Assembly (NCBI GenBank): GCA_947643945.1
Contig: CANRXN010000064.1
Location: forward strand, 1 to 6,376
Length of the DNA: 6,376 bases
Reading direction: 5' to 3'
Source: an uncultured Clostridium sp.
GTDB lineage: Bacteria; Bacillota; Clostridia; TANB77; CAG-508
Positions 4,462-6,376 of the stretch are shown here, piece after piece. Every line of letters begins with the position of its first letter. The stretch's first letter is position 1. A program made the position numbers and the translations under genes. The notes beneath the pieces are model-generated. The model was given only the letters and a program-made list of their open reading frames with translations. It was not told the origin of the DNA and searched no databases.

Positions 4462-6376
4462 TTATTGTATTTCTAACAAATCCAGTAAAACTAATTTTAT
4501 TTGTGCTACATCGTTAATGTCAAGTTCTCCACTGTTATCTACATCAGCAGCTTTTAGGTATATTCCTGTTAATTTTTCGTAATCAATTAGATGTAGTTTT
4601 AATTTAGCTAAGTCATTAATTCCTATTACTTCATCTTCTACATCCCCGTCAATATCTCCTGTTACTACAAGAGTATATTGTAAGTTTTTTCCTACTTTAA
4701 CAATCATTCCAGTTCCTAGTACACTATTTTCTGCTAATTCATTTCCTTTGCTGTCTAAAAATACCATTTTAGGTTCTGTTGTTACATTTTCGGTTTCTAC
4801 ATTTGTTATAAATTGTGCTACGGTTGTTCCTGGTGCAATTCTTGAAATATCTTTATCTTCTTCGTTAATTACATATTTGTTAGATGTAATTTTTTCTGGC
4901 TTTTCAATAATTATAATTTTTACGTCAGCTTGTGCATCATTGGTTGTGATTGTTCCATATCCACCACTTGCTGAAATACCTTTAACTTTAATGGTAGTAT
5001 CGGTATTTTCTGCAATAGTATCTTTTACTTTAAATTTAATTCTAAACATTTCTCCTGCTTCTGTAACAGGGTTATTTCTGTCAGTTATAAATTTTAAGTT
5101 TGCTTCGTTAATATCACCATTTTCTAATTTCCATCCATTTTGACCAGTAATGCTTATTCTTTCCAAAATATCAGCATTATATTCTAATTGTCCCATTAAA
5201 GAAACTAATCCATTTCCAATATTGTTAAAATTATTGATGGCAAGACTTACTTCAAATTCGTCTCCTGGCTCTAACTTTTGTAAGTTTACATTTTTATCAG
5301 TTGCTTTAATCGTTGCATCAAAGCCTCTAACTACTAAATTACATTCATTACTTTCTGTTTCTTTACTTACCGTTCCTACTGTTGTAGTAACTTTTAGTTT
5401 GTATTTTCCGGCATCTGCTTTTGTTACATTGTCAATGGTTAATACTTTATTTGTTTTTCCTTCTAATTTTACGCCATCTTTATACCATTGATAGGTTTTA
5501 GTTCCTTCTGTTTGACTTACATTGGAGTTAATAACTACTGATTTATTGGCACTTGCTACTCTTTCTGTTGGAATAGCTACGGTTGCTGGTTCTACTTCTG
5601 GAGTAACTGCTACTTCTCCATTTTGTTCTTCTGCTGCTAATACAGATTTTGCAACAAAGGTTGCTTCTACAATGCAGTTTCCATCTTTTATGTCATTATA
5701 ATTTACGGTTACATCCATTGTTTCTTTGTTTTCTACCCTTTGTGCCATATTGATGGTTTCACCACAAACGGTTACATTTTCAATTTGATATCCTTCTTGT
5801 GCTTGAACAGAGAATGTTTTTTCTTCACCCTCTTTTAAAGTTACAATGTTTCCTTCTGCTCTATTTCCTCCTGTAATTACACCACCTTCTGATGCTGATA
5901 CGATTAATGATTTTTCTTGTACTACTTGTGCTCCATCGTTTTCTACTACTGCAATTGCAAATGGGCTAAAAGAATCACAAGTAACAATTAATCCATAAGG
6001 TGTTACGACACATGGTATTTCTTCTACTCCTGTTACGTTTCCTTGAGCATCTCTCATAAAGTGATATGCCTTAAAGGTAACGCCTGCGTCTTCTGGTCCA
6101 TAACCTGCTGGGAATCCTAATGCTAATCTTAGTCTGTGACCTGTTTTTACAACATATTTTTTACATACATTTAAGGATATATTATAAGTTTCGCTTGTAA
6201 TTAATTCTTGGTTAGGTAATTTAGCTTCCATTAAATTGTTCATAGTATCTTTTTCTGTTTTTGTTGTTTTTGTTGTTACTAAAGCGATTCTACTTTTTAG
6301 TTTGTCTGATACAGCTTCTCCATCACTTGTTTGCCATCCGTTTAAAGATAAGTCTTCATTTTCTAGAAGTGTTGGT
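4462..6376 (-). CDS. Secreted modular protein with Ig-like, cohesin and dockerin domains (5' end outside window)
   Basis: The frame stays open from the TAA stop to the window edge (637 residues visible), so the Met codon at 6243 is internal and the real start lies beyond the window. Counting from the first full codon: about 50-145 is a beta-rich segment ending in FSPFAIAVV, a motif common in clostridial surface proteins (function unknown to me); 155-245 is a beta-rich repeat-like segment (ASEGGVITGG); 279-349 is an Ig-like fold with YQWYKDG and DAGKYKLKV but without the usual cysteine pair; 353-490 is a cohesin (LEYNADILERI, GQNGW); 497-572 is the small domain that often precedes dockerins (VLGTGMIVKVG, YTLVVTGD); 573-634 is a type I dockerin. 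The second dockerin calcium loop is canonical (DVDNSGELDIND); the first carries three extra residues. Family knowledge: cohesins bind dockerins with calcium. Inference: an extracellular adaptor able to link or chain partners. The catalytic or binding part, if any, would be in the missing N-terminus. Confidence 0.85.
   Translation of the reverse strand, partial: PTLLENEDLSLNGWQTSDGEAVSDKLKSRIALVTTKTTKTEKDTMNNLMEAKLPNQELITSETYNISLNVCKKYVVKTGHRLRLALGFPAGYGPEDAGVTFKAYHFMRDAQGNVTGVEEIPCVVTPYGLIVTCDSFSPFAIAVVENDGAQVVQEKSLIVSASEGGVITGGNRAEGNIVTLKEGEEKTFSVQAQEGYQIENVTVCGETINMAQRVENKETMDVTVNYNDIKDGNCIVEATFVAKSVLAAEEQNGEVAVTPEVEPATVAIPTERVASANKSVVINSNVSQTEGTKTYQWYKDGVKLEGKTNKVLTIDNVTKADAGKYKLKVTTTVGTVSKETESNECNLVVRGFDATIKATDKNVNLQKLEPGDEFEVSLAINNFNNIGNGLVSLMGQLEYNADILERISITGQNGWKLENGDINEANLKFITDRNNPVTEAGEMFRIKFKVKDTIAENTDTTIKVKGISASGGYGTITTNDAQADVKIIIIEKPEKITSNKYVINEEDKDISRIAPGTTVAQFITNVETENVTTEPKMVFLDSKGNELAENSVLGTGMIVKVGKNLQYTLVVTGDIDGDVEDEVIGINDLAKLKLHLIDYEKLTGIYLKAADVDNSGELDINDVAQIKLVLLDLLEIQ

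Noticed and set aside
4325..5491. Several plus-strand open frames rich in Leu, Ser, Ile and Phe
   Set aside because: They are antisense shadows of the AT-rich modular surface-protein gene, lack ribosome binding sites and have no recognisable domain.
1..6376. tRNA, rRNA, CRISPR array, transposase or prophage genes
   Set aside because: None seen on either strand; in particular the tRNA that might read CGGN is not in this window.

Overview
AT-rich, Gram-positive (Clostridia-like) chromosomal window. Every recognisable gene is on the minus strand, so transcription runs from high to low coordinates. The evidence is the base composition, GGAGG-type ribosome binding sites, a UvrB close to Firmicute orthologues as I remember them, a cell-wall sorting signal (LPKAG) and cohesin/dockerin domains. 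A gut or other anaerobic Clostridia is the most likely source; I cannot name the species.

Layout in transcription order: (1) 6376-4462, a large secreted modular protein cut by the window edge: a beta-sandwich-like N-terminal part, a repeat-like segment, an Ig-like domain, a cohesin, a linker domain and a C-terminal dockerin. (2) 4367-3576, a small protein with signal peptide, one cohesin, a low-complexity spacer and an LPKAG wall anchor, followed by a strong terminator. Together they look like a small cohesin/dockerin surface assembly: a wall-fixed cohesin plus an adaptor carrying both a cohesin and a dockerin. (3) 3327-1368 uvrB, behind a good sigma-A-like promoter that overlaps a candidate LexA box. 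(4) 1320-621, an MgtC/SapB membrane protein. (5) 541-25 cysE, serine O-acetyltransferase.

The striking feature is how the last three genes are encoded. uvrB is broken into four frames, mgtC into two and cysE into two: six frameshifts in all. Each is a single extra C placed directly before a glycine codon, so that the reading frame meets the codon CGG. I checked every CGG on the coding strand. All six in-frame CGG codons sit exactly at a frameshift, no in-frame CGG is found anywhere else in about 1,960 codons, and the twelve CGG trinucleotides lying out of frame inside genes cause no disruption. Reading each CGGN as one glycine (quadruplet decoding, or +1 frameshifting at an undecodable CGG) restores full-length proteins of 651, 232 and 171 residues, including the essential glycine of the UvrB Walker A motif. 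Other arginine codons (CGA, CGT, AGA, AGG) still fall on conserved arginines. The two cohesin genes contain no in-frame CGG and are intact. Random sequencing error or ordinary pseudogene decay does not explain this; a lineage-wide recoding of CGG as a +1 frameshift/glycine signal does, and is the main candidate for a new biological system here.
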